64,000 nt of DNA from contig CM032813.1 in NCBI GenBank assembly GCA_019155185.1, positions 7,175,001-7,239,000 of the forward strand. Direction: 5' to 3'. This DNA is from Beaufortia kweichowensis. Lineage: Eukaryota; Chordata; Actinopteri; Cypriniformes; Gastromyzontidae. The position numbers and the translations under genes are program-made. This document shows, one piece after another, positions 11,291-26,150 of this stretch. Each line of letters opens with the position of its first letter. Positions within the stretch are counted from its first letter, which is position 1. Below the pieces are notes generated by a model, which saw only the letters and a list, made by a program, of their open reading frames with translations, ran no database searches and was not told the origin of the DNA.

Positions 11291-13715
11291 GGTTAATAAA
11301 ATTATTCTATTTCTTTCATATTCATATTCTATTTCTCATAAATAGAATCATTAAAATAACTCTTCTATTTGTATTCAGCAATAATTTATTTGCCGTTTTG
11401 ATTTGCGCTCATTCAAGATATTATTATTTTCGTGTCAGGAAAAAGTTCTGTATGTAGTTAATTTATCGATGAAAGAATTCTTCTTATTTAACTTTCATGT
11501 AGGTAACTGCTTTTAGTAACTTGTACTGTAGTTTTCTTCACTCTAGTTTAACTGCTTTAAATGAAAAATGACTTTGCATCTTGGCAAACAGATTTAAAGC
11601 AGCATCCCTAACACTGGACCTGCAAAATGTAAACACACATGCATGCAAAAGCAGGCAGATTGGTCACAGAGTTGATGAAAGAAATAGGTTAGAAATGGAA
11701 AGGATGTGCGAAACGGCAGGAAGGACATCAAAGGGAACATAAGGTGGAGAAATCTGTTTGTGTATGTATGCTTATATAAAAGAATGTTAGGGTGAGACTT
11801 TTAGGAGGCAATGAAAATCAAACACAAGGAGGAAGGACAGGCTAACATTAGAAAGCCTGCTGTTGAGTTAAACAAACTTTGCCATTGAAACGGGTGTGTT
11901 GTGTCCGTCTGATGGGGAAGAGAGGTTGGGAGCACAGTTTTAGCTCCGCAACAGTGATTCACAATCCATTTCTCCTCTCTACTGATCAGTGATCACTGTC
12001 ACATTCTGCCTGGCACGGCAAAATAATGGGAGAAAAGATGAGTTTTACAACACTTCTGTGATGTGCTTGTGGCCTTAACCTCAGAGCTGTGGTCTACAGA
12101 TGTCATAGCAACTAAACCTCCAACGTCCACATGTGACCGAATACTGCAGCGTTTCTTCAAAGCGTCTGCTTTTGAAGCCCACTGATGCATCATGGGAAAT
12201 GAATGCATGTGTTACAAGAGTTGTGATCTGTGCCTTTTAATGTGTGTTCTCATGCACAGCAAAGAACTGCTTGTTGCATTAAACTTTATGCTTTTATTTC
12301 AGTAAGTGTTTATTAATGGAAAAGGACACATGGGACGTTTTTTAACCAAAAGAAACAAATGTACTTTTAGCTGCTATGCCATGCTTCGCTACATTCCTTT
12401 CAGAAAAAGATGAATCACTTGTGCTGTAAACATGCGTGGGACATGGTTTATAATTAGTAAATGTTGTTGTACAACAATTAATTTCATTTCTTTAACTTGA
12501 TTGGGCAAAACAGCGTTTTAAGATATTACTTTCAATAGCATTGGATTGGATTTTTTGTGCCATCGTGTTTGCAGCATTACAGGCTTCGTCTTTCTTTCTT
12601 GGTCTTTTTTCATGTCATAGCAAAACCAAACATAAAAACTGCATATAACTGAATACAAACTTCTCATTTATAAAACGGTGGCATTAAAGCAGTATTACAT
12701 TTGTAATTGTTTTGCTGTATTGAATATCAGCATCCTGGGCCATCGTGCATTCGGCCGAATCAAAGCCGTTCTGTTATTCAGTACAGTAGCACTTTTGCAA
12801 AAGAGATATTGCTGAAATATGAATATAATTCAATAAGCAATCTTGCAGCTCGGCATTGATCCCTAAAGCGCCAAGCAACATCCTACAAACTAGCCTCTTT
12901 GATTTGGCTATATCTTTGAAGTTGTGTGTCACAATGGAGATAGATTGACTTCCTTTGTAATTAATAAACACAGCAGATTTAGTGTGCACCGCTGTTAGTC
13001 AATAATGCCAAAGCATAATTAAAACTAAATCCCTTTAATGCAATGCTCCTGCAAATTTGCTAAGCCCCCGCTTGAAAGACTGGAAAACCTCTATGAATCC
13101 TCTTTGCTATTATACTAAATCATAAACAAGTTTTAAAAAGTTCATTGTATTGTTTCGGAGGACGTAGATGTTAATTAAAAACGGTGTATACTGTTTGTAC
13201 TTTAGTGCATAAGTCACGGCAACAAACCTCTTCAGTCTGATGAAAGGGTCCGAGTATAGTGTTCTGCAATGGCGGTTCAGCTATTCATAGTCTCCCTGTG
13301 TGGCAGTCCACCAGTGCTTTCTGATGAATGTTTTCAATTATGCATTCAGAGGGTATTAAAATGCAATTTGGATGTTTGTCGAAAAATCTGTACAAGGTCG
13401 CTAATAGTTTGGGTGCTACATTTAGCGCCAAAGATGGGCGTGTCAACCTCATGGCGTAATGCAGAGCTGAGTTATGAGACCAAGTATTAAGATGCTCCAT
13501 TTTCTTCTGTTCGTATCCAGGCGAATAAGTGAGAAGAGAAACGCAAGGCACAATGTGTACTTATTAAACTTTGACCTGCCAATGCATATAGAAAAAAACA
13601 TTTGTCCAATGAAGGATTACTGACTTCTTGGGTTCATAAAGTATACAAATGACAAAGCTGGGCATAGTTTGCTGTGGTGGGTAAAAGTAAAGCTTGTTTA
13701 GTTTTTGTTTTATAC

Positions 13716-13871
13716 AGGATTTTCCCACCTCAACCTGGATGAAATGTCTGGAACTGTGTTCTCTTAATGTTAATAAATACGTTCATTGTTATTAAATCCA
13801 GACATTATTTACATTATTTAAGCATTTAGGATGGGAAATATCCAGACATTATTTCAGGTGGGAAATATCCT
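13716..13871. mobile_element. Small palindromic element (156 bp)
   Basis: The left end (aggattttcccacct, later atgtctgg) and the right end (ccagacatt, later aggtgggaaatatcct) are near-perfect inverted copies over about 30 bases. A partial internal copy (gggaaatatccagacatt) gives direct repeats of atccagacattatt. This is compatible with a tiny non-autonomous element. No coding capacity. Confidence 0.55.
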
Positions 13872-14382
13872 AAAGCCGAGTTGTCGGGAACGCAGAATAA
13901 GGCTCATTATTGTTCTTGATGTGAAGTAGAGAATAATAACTATTTTGTTGTCCACACGGATGGAACATAATATTATGTTTATTGTGAATTTAAATATAAA
14001 AAGCCCCTTTTGTAATTATCATTATCATCCTTTGTCTGAACAGGCCTTTAGTTAAGTTATTAGAGTAAAGTGATGTAATGAAAACTGTACATTTTTAAAC
14101 AGTAAAATAACTGAGTAAAATCTTAAGCTTGCCAACAGTATATAACAGTGTTTTTTTATTAGGATATAATTATGAGAGTTTCACTACATTGTGTTTATAA
14201 TAAATTGGCTAAAATAGAACAGCACCAATTCTTATCTTTCATTTCATTTGACAGTTTTTGTGAATTTTTTTCTTAAATGCATATTTATTCAGAATACATT
14301 TTACATATGTTTTATCCCTGTTTCTTATCCACTGTCTGCTTGGTAGAGATACCTGTTACCCCCAGGCCAAATCCTTCTTCTG

Positions 14383-14523
<141 letters not shown>

Positions 14524-17364
14524 TGGCTGTCAATAAGTAACTCTTGGTTAAACCAGCCTACCTAACGTGGCACATGCATAATTGCTTATCCTTTGCTAAG
14601 TGGCGTGAGTTTTATGCACAACATAAAAAGAATGAAGCTTGCTGCATTGTTAATGAGGGTGTGAGGAGACGGCTGAGTCGTGGCGTGTTGGGAACGTTGT
14701 GTTAGCTTACGTGGACAGAATGCATTACGTTGAAGTCATTAGCGATGGGAGCTCTTGCTCTGCTCAGGCACGAGACAACTATGCCTCCACAACTCTAATA
14801 CCCCTGCAGTGTTTATTTAGAGCAAAACCTCCATCATTGCACATTATTAATATAATTCAAAGGGCTGAATGTCAATGCTACTGCGCATCCTTGTAAACAA
14901 GTGAAAGCTAGCTGTTCTTCTCCCATAAGTCTGACAGTGCATGTAACTTGTACACGACACAGGGATATTGACCTTTTCCCACATTGAAATCAGCAAAGAG
15001 CACATTTTGTGGTTAGCGGGTTGCTAATTTGATCTGGGTTCAAGGGTCACGGCACGTGACTGAAGCGGGAGGCAGGTAAACAGTGAACCAGTAACCTGGC
15101 AGTAAAGCTGACTGACAGCTAGAATTCAATTACAGTGTTTTAGAAGTGACCTATTATCCCTCCAAAGGGCAACTTAAAGATGAGATCATGACAGAACGGT
15201 TACACTTAATGAGAAGATATAGAGAATGCAGTCTTGATTGCAATTGGAAAGCCGGAACGGTGGGCGGGAGGATTAACTGCTTTTGTGAGTGAGTAAAATT
15301 CATTTTCATGCTTCACTGTGCTGTAAAATATATTAACAGACATATCGAAGAAAAGCAGGTAGTATCTGTCAAGGCATTGCTTTTGACATCAGCCTTGATT
15401 TTATCATATTTTTGAGATGTATATTGGTGTGTCTGGACACTAGTTAGTGCTATGCAGAAGCATTGAGAATTCTTGAGCTGATGTCTAACAGTTCTTTCCA
15501 AAAAACTGATGCCAGATGGGTTGGATTTTATTTTGAGCCTAGTGGTCTACATCAACACGCTTTTTTTAAGAATCTGAGCATGTTTTTGCTGAAATCGCGT
15601 GTCAGTGATGCAAGGGTAAATATGAACGAGGACGTGTTGTTCTGGAAAGGTCAGGAATGTTTGGGTCTGTCTTTGGTACTGTTAGGGTTATTAGGGTTAG
15701 TCTGTTAGTACTGTCTGTTTTTAAATCCTCGGTGAAAAGCTAAGACAATGCAAACACAATGCTTTGCTTTAACATGATAACAGTTGGTTGTTGAACATAA
15801 CACGCTCATTGTAAAGCTGCGGTCTGTTTGAAATATAAAATTGCAAGTTCATTTGTGCTTATCCTTATGTATGCTGAAATCAAATAATGCCAAACGTTTT
15901 TATTCATGATCATTAGGGTGATTTGTGTATGTTCAAAACACAGCACCTGTTTTACTGCAGTTTTTCATTTGGTGGATCCCAAGTAACTGTATTCATACAC
16001 TATTACTATAGATCGTATATGCTTATCCTGGTAATTTTAAGACCGTTATGTTATAAGTATATGGAGAAATCATGTCTTTCTTCCTTATTACTTATGTCCT
16101 TGAATCAATACATTTAAAAATAATGCATAGCTTTTCCATAATTTCAACGTATGCTCCCAGACATAAACTACTGAAAGGGTATTATCACGAGGTGTCTGCG
16201 ATTTTCGAAATAATTTGTGAGGGCTTATCCGCAGTCCAACTGTACTTACTGGAAAATAAGTGTCTCGCAGAAGTTTGCCAGAAGAGGTTTTAGAAACCTG
16301 ACCTTTTGCAGAAGTAGAGGATTGATCGCATTGATTTTACAGCAGCTGAATCTTGAGAAAGGAGCAACTAAATTAACGTGGACGAAAAAACACTGTTACT
16401 GTGCCACATTGGAACTGCGTCCGTGTGTATAACTTTGTTGAGGCCAAACAAGAAATTCACCTGAAACTGCTGAGACTAAACTCAGGCTAATTGGCCCTTA
16501 AGTTTCATGCTTTTACTTGCATGTTGCTACAGCTGCCGAACATCTCCTGTCAAACTGTGCCATGTACCTTTCACACTGCAAAACAAATGAGCTTTACAGT
16601 CTGACTGCAGTTGTTTATATCATATATTTGTTGTTTCTTGGGATATATTTGAGTTTTTATGTGTGTAAAGGTTCAGGGATTTGTATATGGATGTCTCAGA
16701 TGGTCATGAAAGGTGGCTTTTTTGGCAGTCATGTTCTCTGCTTGGCAACAGTAAACACCTGTCGAGGTGAATGTCAGAGGAGATCTGCTGTAGGTGGTCC
16801 ACGCCTCCAGAATTTACGCTTCATTAATTGAAATCCAGGGGTTTCTGTTTCACATGCTGAGACTGACACATGCTGCAGCATGGGACCTTATGAAGGCTCA
16901 TTAGAGTATTAAACTGAAGAAATCTTTCGAGACGTAGACACGTGCATCCTCAAAGATCTGACTAACATTACAGGTTGAAGTATGGCAGGTGTTATGTACT
17001 TTAAACTCACACACACAGTGTAAATAGTGGAGCTCAAAAATGAACAGTGTGTCTAAAACCCAAGATATGAAATAAAAACAAGAAAATGTAAGGTTTTTAT
17101 TAACTGTTTTTATGTCTTTTTAAAATGAAAAATGAATGAAATTTTAAAATTAAGTTACATTGATCAACTGTTTTCTCCAATATAACAAAACCTCCTACAA
17201 ATTTGCAGATCTTGTCAGGATAACACGGATCATCTTGTTTTACACAAACTATTGATGTCCATGTCGGATCAAGTGCAGATCAAATACCAAGACAGTCTGA
17301 TATTGTTTCTAACATTTTAAATCAATATTTTGTGTTCAATAATTTACTCATGTGGCAAGCCTGG

Positions 17365-17404
17365 TGTTAACGTTGACAAATACAACCTTATTGTAAAGTG
17401 TCAC
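17365..17404 (+). repeat. Stub of family F repeat
   Basis: Reads gttaacgttgacaaatac then aaccttattgtaaagtgtca, the typical terminus of the repeat recognised more fully at 6531-6770. Only the terminus is left. Confidence 0.5.
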
Positions 17405-17523
17405 TGAAAAATACAAAATATGAGAATTTTCATAAAATTGAATTTTATTTGCATATCCTGTTACAGTAAATACATGAATAAATGATTTTTATTGTTATTT
17501 TTAATAATATTCTTTTTTTTCAG

Positions 17524-17645
17524 GAGAGGAGAACACACCAGGTTGGCTGTCTGCAGAAGATGATGGGAAGACAAAGGCTCCGTTCTGCTGTCCACTCTTG
17601 GCCTGTCGCATGCCTGTATCTCCTTCAAAATCCCAGGAATGGAAG
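17524..17645 (+). CDS. arhgef10l: arhgef10l exon E4 (PH-propeller linker)
   Basis: A 122-bp exon. Its first two bases finish the AGA arginine codon, then it encodes EENTPGWLSAEDDGKTKAPF followed by CCPLLACRMPVS and SPSKSQEWK. REEN-PGW and APF-CP-LAC are family landmarks linking the PH region to the first propeller strands. The LAC segment keeps its cysteines, while the last ten residues are unlike the mammalian sequence as I recall it. The acceptor follows a run of T; the donor is aag/gtaaaa. Ends in phase 0. Confidence 0.93.
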
Positions 17646-18821
17646 GTAAAAGCGTCACTTTTCCGTTGATGTCCAAAGCCGAGCTTCAATTTCTTAACAT
17701 CCTCCTACAAAACAAAGGGTTATCAGAACCTTATTTCTCTTCTCTAGAGCAGAAACGAGTAAATAGTTCCCTTCTGGATGACACTCTACTGTTACACTGC
17801 TGTACACCATGTAATCTTTTCTTAGCTAGAAAATTGAAGGTTCACACAAGCAACCTTTACAGACAGTCTGACCGGAGGATGGTCTCTTAGGAACATTGCC
17901 AGAATTGTGGAATTACAAGGTGACATGGAACTTTTCCAGTCAAGCTGGTAGGAGAGAGCGCGTGTGGATCAATATCAGCTGTTAAGCACGGCGAGCTCCT
18001 CATAGATCAAATGGTGAACTCGAGGAAGAGACGGGCTAGAGAAGAGAGGAAGAGAGAGCTTCACAGTCAGTCAAAAAGGAATAAAATCAATTTTACTGTA
18101 TGGAAAGATGATATTTCGGGCTAGATTTTCAGTTCTAACAAAGTTAGATGACTTGCCTCAGATCGCTGGGTTTAGATGCCAAATGACCATGCGTCACCAT
18201 ATTATAAAGTGATCACGTAATTACCGTAATGTCTGTGAGACACCCGAGTGTAAATCAATCAAGGCCATATTAAATAAAGATTCCTTATTAAAACTGAATG
18301 GATTTGAAGTCAAGACTGTTGGTAAGATGGCTCGATTGTTTTTATTTCTACAAGAGATCAACGGTTTACTTTTCTACTTCATTATTTTTCAGAGTTGCTC
18401 AGATTGTTACTGTGAGGGTCCTGAATTTTTTAGGGATTCTTTTGTGTCGGCCTCGGGCTGTGCTGCTCGCTTGACATTTCCCGTTGAAGGTGATTTGAAC
18501 ACTAGGCAGGTTTTCATGACGGATTGCACAAAGGATGTTTGCCGGGTTAGTGTAGGTTGCTTGTTGTTGTGAAATACTATGAAACGTACTACACTAGCTT
18601 TTAAAGGTTTACTAGCACTTGACTTCTAGCGTGTAGTCTGAAGATGCAGTCAAAAATAAATATTTTGTGCAAATATTTTTGCATAGATGGCAATGCGAAT
18701 ACGATTAAAAGCATCCCAGAGTCTTACTTTAAGATGCTGGTAAATACAACTGTTTAGATGTTTGGGGGGCTTTCTTTAGAAAATAATTATTTCAAAAGTT
18801 GTTTGTGTAACTGCATCATTC

Positions 18822-18932
18822 AACAGCTTTGATTAGTTTACTATTATTCTGAAATGTGACCAAGTAAAAAAAAATCAATTAACAGGTCTGATAAAATAAG
18901 TGCTCTTAAACTTTTGACTGCTAATGTACATG
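18822..18932 (+). repeat. Partial dispersed repeat, family D
   Basis: Contains ctttgattagtttactatta, then ctgaaatgtgacc, and ends cttttgactgctaatgtaca. It aligns with the last 90 bases or so of the fuller copy at 38388-38819. Confidence 0.55.
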
Positions 18933-21298
18933 CATAAAGCATTTCTGAATATCGAGTCCTCAAAATATCTTAATTATGAGTTCAATTGAGATTCTAATTA
19001 AGATCTTGTCTAGTTCCTTGCAGCGAAGCCTTCAGCCTTCCTGTCAAAATCTCTACAGTCTTTCTCCACAACCGCCATTGGGTGGCTTGTTTGTCAATTC
19101 CAAAGCCTCCAAACATCTTACCTTGTTTTGGCAGCTAATTCACTTGGCAGAACATCCATTGGTGCAGGGATTGGAAGTCGTAAGATAGTGAGAAAAGGGA
19201 AGTACTTAAAGACCAAGATCAAAGGAGAAAAGCAGCTGGGGGCTTCACTCATTTCCAATAATAAAATGGACATTCTGTAGCATCCCACCATGAACAACTG
19301 ATCTTTACGCACACAGTTCTGCTGGACTTGTTAGGCAGAGGAGATAACCCTTATTGGTTCTGTGTTACGACTCGGATCAGTGGGGTCTCTTTGTCCCACC
19401 TCCAGCCTGTTCGCTAGGCTACGTCTGACCCACTTCTAAGTACAAATGCAATAATACCTTACAAACTGGCAATCATTGTTCTTGAAATGCAATACTTGGT
19501 AATTGTATGTGCACTACAAAAATTCAGCATATTCATTTAGCAGCTTATTTACATCATCCATATATTTTTATCCTTTAGCTTTCCACCATTTTTCAAATTT
19601 TGTAAAAGGTGAGATTCATCAGTTTGTCCCACAGCTTATTAACAGTTTTAGTTGTATTGAAGTATTTACAAAAACGTTGATATTAAAATATTAATAAGTT
19701 ATTTTTTATATAATGAATTCTTGAAATTTCAAAAAAGGCACATTTAGAATAAGCATTTTTATGGTTTTGGATTGTGGACTTTTCACTTTTCCATGTATAT
19801 TTATACAGATATTTGAAAATTGGGGCATTGATAAATATAAACCCGAGTCCCTAGTTTACCTGTCGGCACATGTTCCTTAATCTGAATCTCTGATCTCTAA
19901 ACAAGCTTTAAAACCCTTTACCAAATATCTACTTTAGCTGTAAAATGGAGCTCTACACTAGAAGTGCTTAGAACTATAAAGATGTCTCATGGGAAGAAAA
20001 CAAAATCTGTTTCCCTATGAAACATTAGGATGGAGAGAAGATGGCTCTCATTTTGAGAGTGTTTTTAATACCGTGGAGATTCTTTGCTTTAAAGTGGGGA
20101 AGAGGAGCTGGAAAAAAGGGTTTTTGGAGCTATCGGGTTTGGCTGTTTTATTTTTTGGGATTAACACAAGGGGAAAAATGAGAGATGTTTTCTGAATCTT
20201 TTTCATTGTACAAAATTCATGGTTTTATTCAATGTAGTTTACCTACAGGGACTTGGGCCTTCTTTATCTTTAAAGCGATCTTAACACGGCAGATCTTAAA
20301 ACAGTTTTTCGTCTGAAGCTTTTGAATGACTTCTGTCTGCTGACATGGTGACCGTGTGACATCCCTTGTGGTAGTGAATGTGTGTATGAAATCTATTTAT
20401 AGCACAGACTGATATGTGACACCAATGACACGAAGATGTAACAGCAGCTAGGAAAAAAGGGGAGACGTCTAGCTGATCCTCGACGTGTGAAACCAGACGG
20501 AGCGCCCATGAAATATAGATCAGAAGTCCTGGAGAAAGGTGCCGTCCGCCTAACATGGCAGCCTTCTGTTGATTCCAGCCTGTTCTTTATTTTTGGTGTA
20601 AAATCAGATGAGCTCACACCTACCACAGTCTTCTCCATGCATATTTGAGGGCTTCATTTTTTTCTCTCGACTTCTTTTTCGTTCCCTGTATGAGTTCTGC
20701 ATTTCATCTTCCTCTTCGTCTGTGAGGAACAGACGTCACAGCATGGATTAAAAGCTTTTTTCCTTCACATCTCCACTGGACTGCTGCGTCTCTCTCTCTC
20801 CGGTGTAATGATATATCCCTCAAGCAAATACAAACATGTATATGTTGAGCTGCAGTGCTTGTGTTTGAAAAGCTTCAGCTCGACCTGCAGCTGAATCCAG
20901 GAGACTTTGCTTTATTAATTGCTGATGCCTTAACCTCTTCTTCCTGTTCCTTTCTCTCCAAGGATCAGTGCAATTAATTAAGAACACTTTTGCTTTATTT
21001 TTCTTAGAAACCGCCATGTTCTTTGACTTCTGTGTATAGCTTAATCATCTGTAAAGTTCAGGCAAGGGCAAAGGACACTTCACCCTCAATGCATCTCAGT
21101 CAGATTATGCTGTTCAGAAACTGTAAATCGGATTTCATTAATGTCTATTGAGGTCACAGGGACCTGTGAGCAGTTGTGATATAACCAGGAAACTCGGACT
21201 GAAGTTTGTATTATAGAGTTTTGTGATGGCACATAAGTTTAAAGTCAAAATCTCCTGTTAAGTGAATGACTTTAGGTCCCCGCTGGGAAATCTTATAT

Positions 21299-21535
21299 GG
21301 ATAGTTCTCCCGAAAATAAATATTATTTTATCATTTACTCATATAGGTTTGTAATGACATGAGGATGAGAGAGAATAAAAGAAGATATTTTGAAGAACGT
21401 TGGTAACCAAAGAACCATCTCTTCTATTGACCTGAAACAAAACCACTGAGACACAATATCTTCTTTTCTCTTTTGCAGAAGAGACTCATGTTGGTGAACA
21501 AATGATAAACGTAATTTAATTTGTTAGTCCCTTTA
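21299..21535 (+). repeat. Dispersed repeat, family A, copy 1
   Basis: Starts ggatagttctcccgaaaat, includes aaaagaagatattttgaaga and ends ttagtcccttta. The ends are imperfect inverted copies (agggayagttc type). Such sequences are frequent in cyprinid genomes as non-autonomous elements. The copy at 29772-30000 shares the aaaagaagatatttt core. Confidence 0.7.
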
Positions 21536-24180
21536 ACCTGGTAAATGTTGTTTGGACGTGGTGATTAGTTTCAACGGTTGACCATCTTGCTCATTCCAAA
21601 AACCAGCAGCTTAATCTGGATTTTGTGGCAAAACTAATTTAATGTTCCCCGCCACCTTGAGAGAGCCGGTGACAAGCCTTTAAAATCACGAAATCATGAA
21701 GCTGTTCTTACCCACAAGCTCCTTGACTGGTCAACCATAAATTTCCTCTTACCTTATCAATATATCCTGTAGCTCAGAGACTCGCGTGCAGCCCGGTGGT
21801 TTTCCAGTAAATGTCCCACCAGCATGAAGATGTATCTGTTATGGCTTCGCCTCAGGGTTGTGACCAGGATTTACCACATTAAGCTATGTGAATAGCCTAC
21901 GGCAGCAAAGCTATTGCAACGTCTTGTTCTGCGAGAGGCCTTTTCAGTAATAAGCCCAGATGCTTTGTGTTCGACCTCTCCAGTTATGAGAGCCGATTTA
22001 GATCGTAATGATATCCCAGGTGAACAGAGATATCAGAAGGCCACCAGAAATGGAGTAAATGGAGTAAAAAGAGAACAGATGCATTATTCTGAGATAAAGA
22101 AGTGAAATAAAAGCCCAGAGACTTTGTAATTGTGCTAAAAGTGCATTATCTTTACTACTATTATCTATACAAAGCCTTTCAGATTTCGCTCACCTTTCCA
22201 AATGTCTGATTTTCTTGTTTTGAAGCATCATCTGACATGGCATCCATATTGTCAATGTTTTTCATCAGTAGAGGGCAGTGTGACTCTGTTCTTTCTGTGC
22301 TGGAGGTGACATCGCAGCACAGCCCGAGAGCAAGGTCATCCGCACAAGGGGCCGATCTGTAGCTTTGACAGTTACGTGCTAATTATTGGAAATCATCAGT
22401 GCTTCAGTGTCTCATCCTCCCCCAATCTCCTTCCGTTTTTCTGGAGAGCAACTAATATAACCACAAGAGGCTTTGCTTAACGCACACAATGTGCTAATTT
22501 AAACGTCAACGCTTTCTGCCACATACTTTAACCGGAGCATTACGGGAGTAATAGGTTACGAAGAGGGAAAACAAAATGAGACTTGATCTGGTAATCGTGT
22601 TTCTGTGAATTGCCTTATTCTTGGATAATTATGCTGTCAGTCTTTTCAGCCAGTCACCCCACACGGAGCTTTTTGAATCGTTCGGCTCGGTCGCCCGTCG
22701 GCATTAAAGCACTTTGTGTAAAGTTGTCCTCTGCTGGGAACCAAAGCGACCATGGATCGTTGTGTCTTCTCGCTAAATGTGCTTCATTAGCATCCTAATG
22801 CTATTAGCGATGTACGTTCCCCACCTCACCAGTCCTCTAAAGCTGATGAGGTGAAATGTGCTAAAATTGAAAGTAAAACGGGAGATTTAGTTATGTAATG
22901 TTACCTCACACTTGTCTCTACCTGATTAGTAGCTGTTTCTTGTAATTATTATGATTATTCTGAGGATTTTGCTGAGGACACAGCTGTGCGGGATGATTTG
23001 GTGTTCAAAAGCTAGGCTTAAAAAACAGGGATGGATTTCTTGAGCCAGCGTGCCAGCTCGGTGACAGTGCCTGCGATGCCCCGCTGATCGGCACGGTAGG
23101 GATTCGAGGACCTTTTGTTCTGCTCTCCCTGACATCTGATCAAGAGGATTAAAGATACCCCTCTGTGCGTTCACTTCCATCCGTGGTCTCATGCCCCCAT
23201 TAGATCCTCAGGGTTGGCAGAGATGTGGTAGAGAGAGAAAGTATGATGTAGACAAAGAGATTCAGAAGCTTTATATTCTCCAGATAACTCTTGGCTGCCT
23301 CTTCTCCTTTCAAAGCCGTTATTTGTAGGACAGTCCATTGCTTTCATCTCAACGGCGCTGGAATCGTCGCACTGTGTCAGAGAAGTTACGCCAGAGGGGA
23401 TGAAGAGACGCGTTGGATTCTCATCGCATTAGCTGGATACATCACAAGTGAGTGTGTGAAGTAACCGAGCAGGACATAAGGAGGAAAATATCAGTCATCG
23501 CATGAATATGAATGCTGCTGAGTGATGTCCCGGCGATGTCAGATGGTGCTTTGGAACGCCGATATGCCAAACGTCTCGTCATGCTATCCAGAACCAGAGC
23601 TGCTTCTCTGAAAGAGTAAACTTTGCATAGAAAACTTAATAGCCATGTGTTCCAACTCAACACCATCTACAACTAGAAGACCAGATCCACATTGAAATAT
23701 TCTATGCAGAATGCATAACAGGTGCTTGACACTTTGATCTTTGCTTATCTCTATCTGTGAAATTTAAACGATTGGTTTTCATCGTAACAGCTTTGATCCT
23801 GAAGTCCATCCGCATTAAACTTATCGGGTGATATTGGACGTCTAGGTGACGCCACTGTTTTAATGAATGCTGTTCAGGCTGTTTATAGTCTTTTGAGGCT
23901 AAACTGTCATAACCTCTCCAGTGCTTAGTCCTACCAACCCTTCACTGGTTCTTTTTCTCATCGTGTATTGAATTCCTATAGGCTAATCCACTTGTATTTT
24001 CCTCTGTTTAATCCTGTGGTGTAGCAGAATGCTAAACACACTCACGTTAGCCTTGCATTATGCAGCGCTTCTCTGCTTTCCCGGTATCCACGGCTCTCGT
24101 CCTGCCACAGGGATTAGAAGAGAGCGAAATGATATAGCGTGAGCCCTGGACCAACACAGATCTAGCTTGTCCCAAATACT

Positions 24181-24472
24181 CTTGTAAGGTCTCTCTCAGT
24201 TTTTTTAAGTTTAAGCATGATTTTTCATAGTCAGGTAAAGTGCTGTTTTCAGAATTGTCACATTCATAACAGTCCATATTCCTCATAAGTGGGCACATGA
24301 AAACTGAAAATAAAATAACTATTTTATGTTATTTGAAGAGCCATCTATTCTCCATTTGTTGGGTTTTATCACTTCTGGTTTGTGCATTTTAATTCACAGT
24401 GTATTTCCTCTCATTTTTTAAATAGATAACTCATGCATAAACTGATTTTTTTTATGTTTGGACTCTATCAGC
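24181..24472 (+). repeat. Dispersed repeat, family B, copy 1
   Basis: Shares with 43085-43380, in the same order, ggtctctctcagtttttt, aagtgctgttttcagaattg, tcacattcataac, atcacttctggttt, aatagataactcatgcataa and ggactctatca. Similarity over almost 300 bases shows common descent. No open frame. Confidence 0.75.
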
Positions 24473-26150
24473 AGGGATTTAGTCAAATATAAGCAGATAC
24501 ATTGGAAATAAATACATTCTTTGAAATGACCTTTGTGCTTCTAACCAGTTGATCTACAGCAACACAGTTCAGCATTGTTGCCATTGTGCGGTCTGAGATC
24601 TCCCTGACTCACTCGCTGTATCCTGAGGCTAGAATAAAGCAGTGGTAAGGAGTGTGCTGAAGCCCGGCAATTATCAGTTAATAACCAGCAGAAGAGTTCC
24701 ATTAGTGTTTGTTAGCGTGTGGGAGATGTGATGCTGTTGTCAGGAGGATTTGAGGAGTCTTTCATCCGAGTGGAGTGTGGCTTTGCTGAAGTGACTCAGG
24801 CTAGACCTTTTTCTGTCTGCTATGCTTCCTGTTAACCATGTTTTGTGGATTAAACACTGACCAGAGATTATTTATGAAAAACTGTGTTGCAGAGATGCAT
24901 CTTAGCCATGTGTTTTTGATATGTGTAAATGGAGTGGTCGTTCTGATGTGGTGTCGTTACTTAATTCTGTTGGACTGTCATGCGATTTGTTGTGTTTTGT
25001 GATTTTTATATAGTTTTGATTACACAAAATGACTGATAGTAGGAGAAAAGTGTAGATTGCATCTTAAAACATATTGAGGGATTAAGAAATTATAGACATA
25101 ACAATATCACCTCCTGTAAAAATGCAAAATTTGAAGAAAATTTGCATATAAATGGTTAGAACAAAGTTGAGAAACACTTGATTTATTTTTGTATTTACAA
25201 GGTTTAGTTTGTGTCTTTTTTTAAAAATTGCATGCATTTAATGTAATGTATCCATATTTCTATGCTAACTTTTTTTACCAGTATGGTCCCTTTATGGGTC
25301 ATGAGAAGAAAAGACAAGCAGAGACTTGCACGATTAATTGTTAATTCTGGGAGGGAGTATACGCGTCCCTTTGTGTCACGCTCATCACATCTGATATGCA
25401 TTAAATACGGCAAGGTAGAAGAGAGATTTCATTGCTGTCGCAGAACGTCAGCGGAAGACACAAACACTTCACTTGTATTGCTCTGAGGATTCTGACATTG
25501 TTAATTGGCAGCAGTTCAGTTCTCAAACTCCCTCAAGCCGTTGACTCATAATAAATTAGTTGATTGGGTGGTTCGTTTTATTACTATTGGCCAACCAAAA
25601 TATCACATTTTTTCATTTCACAGTGCCAGAAGAATTCTGCTGTTTTTCTGTAAGCAGAATGGATATCAGTCTGCACATGATTATAGGATTACATTGGGTA
25701 CATGATTGTTTAGATAGTCTGCAGAGAACATATTCTGCAAGGAAAGCTAATAACAGTTTCCTCAGGTGAATTCCATGGCCTATGGAAAATTTACTCGGCA
25801 CCTGGAGCTGGCATATGGCTCTTCACCCAGAAGGGTAGGATGGACTGCATGTAGAGCAGTGGGTCACTGGGACCAGCAGCTGTGTGACTGCCCTCTTCCT
25901 TCCATCAACAAATCTCTGTTTAATTAGCTCACCCAGTGCCCTTTCCCCAGATGAGCACCCAAACACCAGAGAGTTTGCTTACCTACTGCTGCTTCTCCTG
26001 TGGGGATCTCAAGTGTTGCACCTGTATTTGAGAATTCGTGGAATAAGATATTTTAATGCTAATCAAAAGGCCTTTCAGGTTGTTTAGTGTTGCTGGACGA
26101 ATTTTTCTTTTCAGAGTTTATTTATTGCTTTGAATACACATTTTCATAAT

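Noticed and set aside
15680..15702. Telomere-like ttagggttattagggttag
   Set aside because: Only two copies of ttaggg; too short to call an interstitial telomere.
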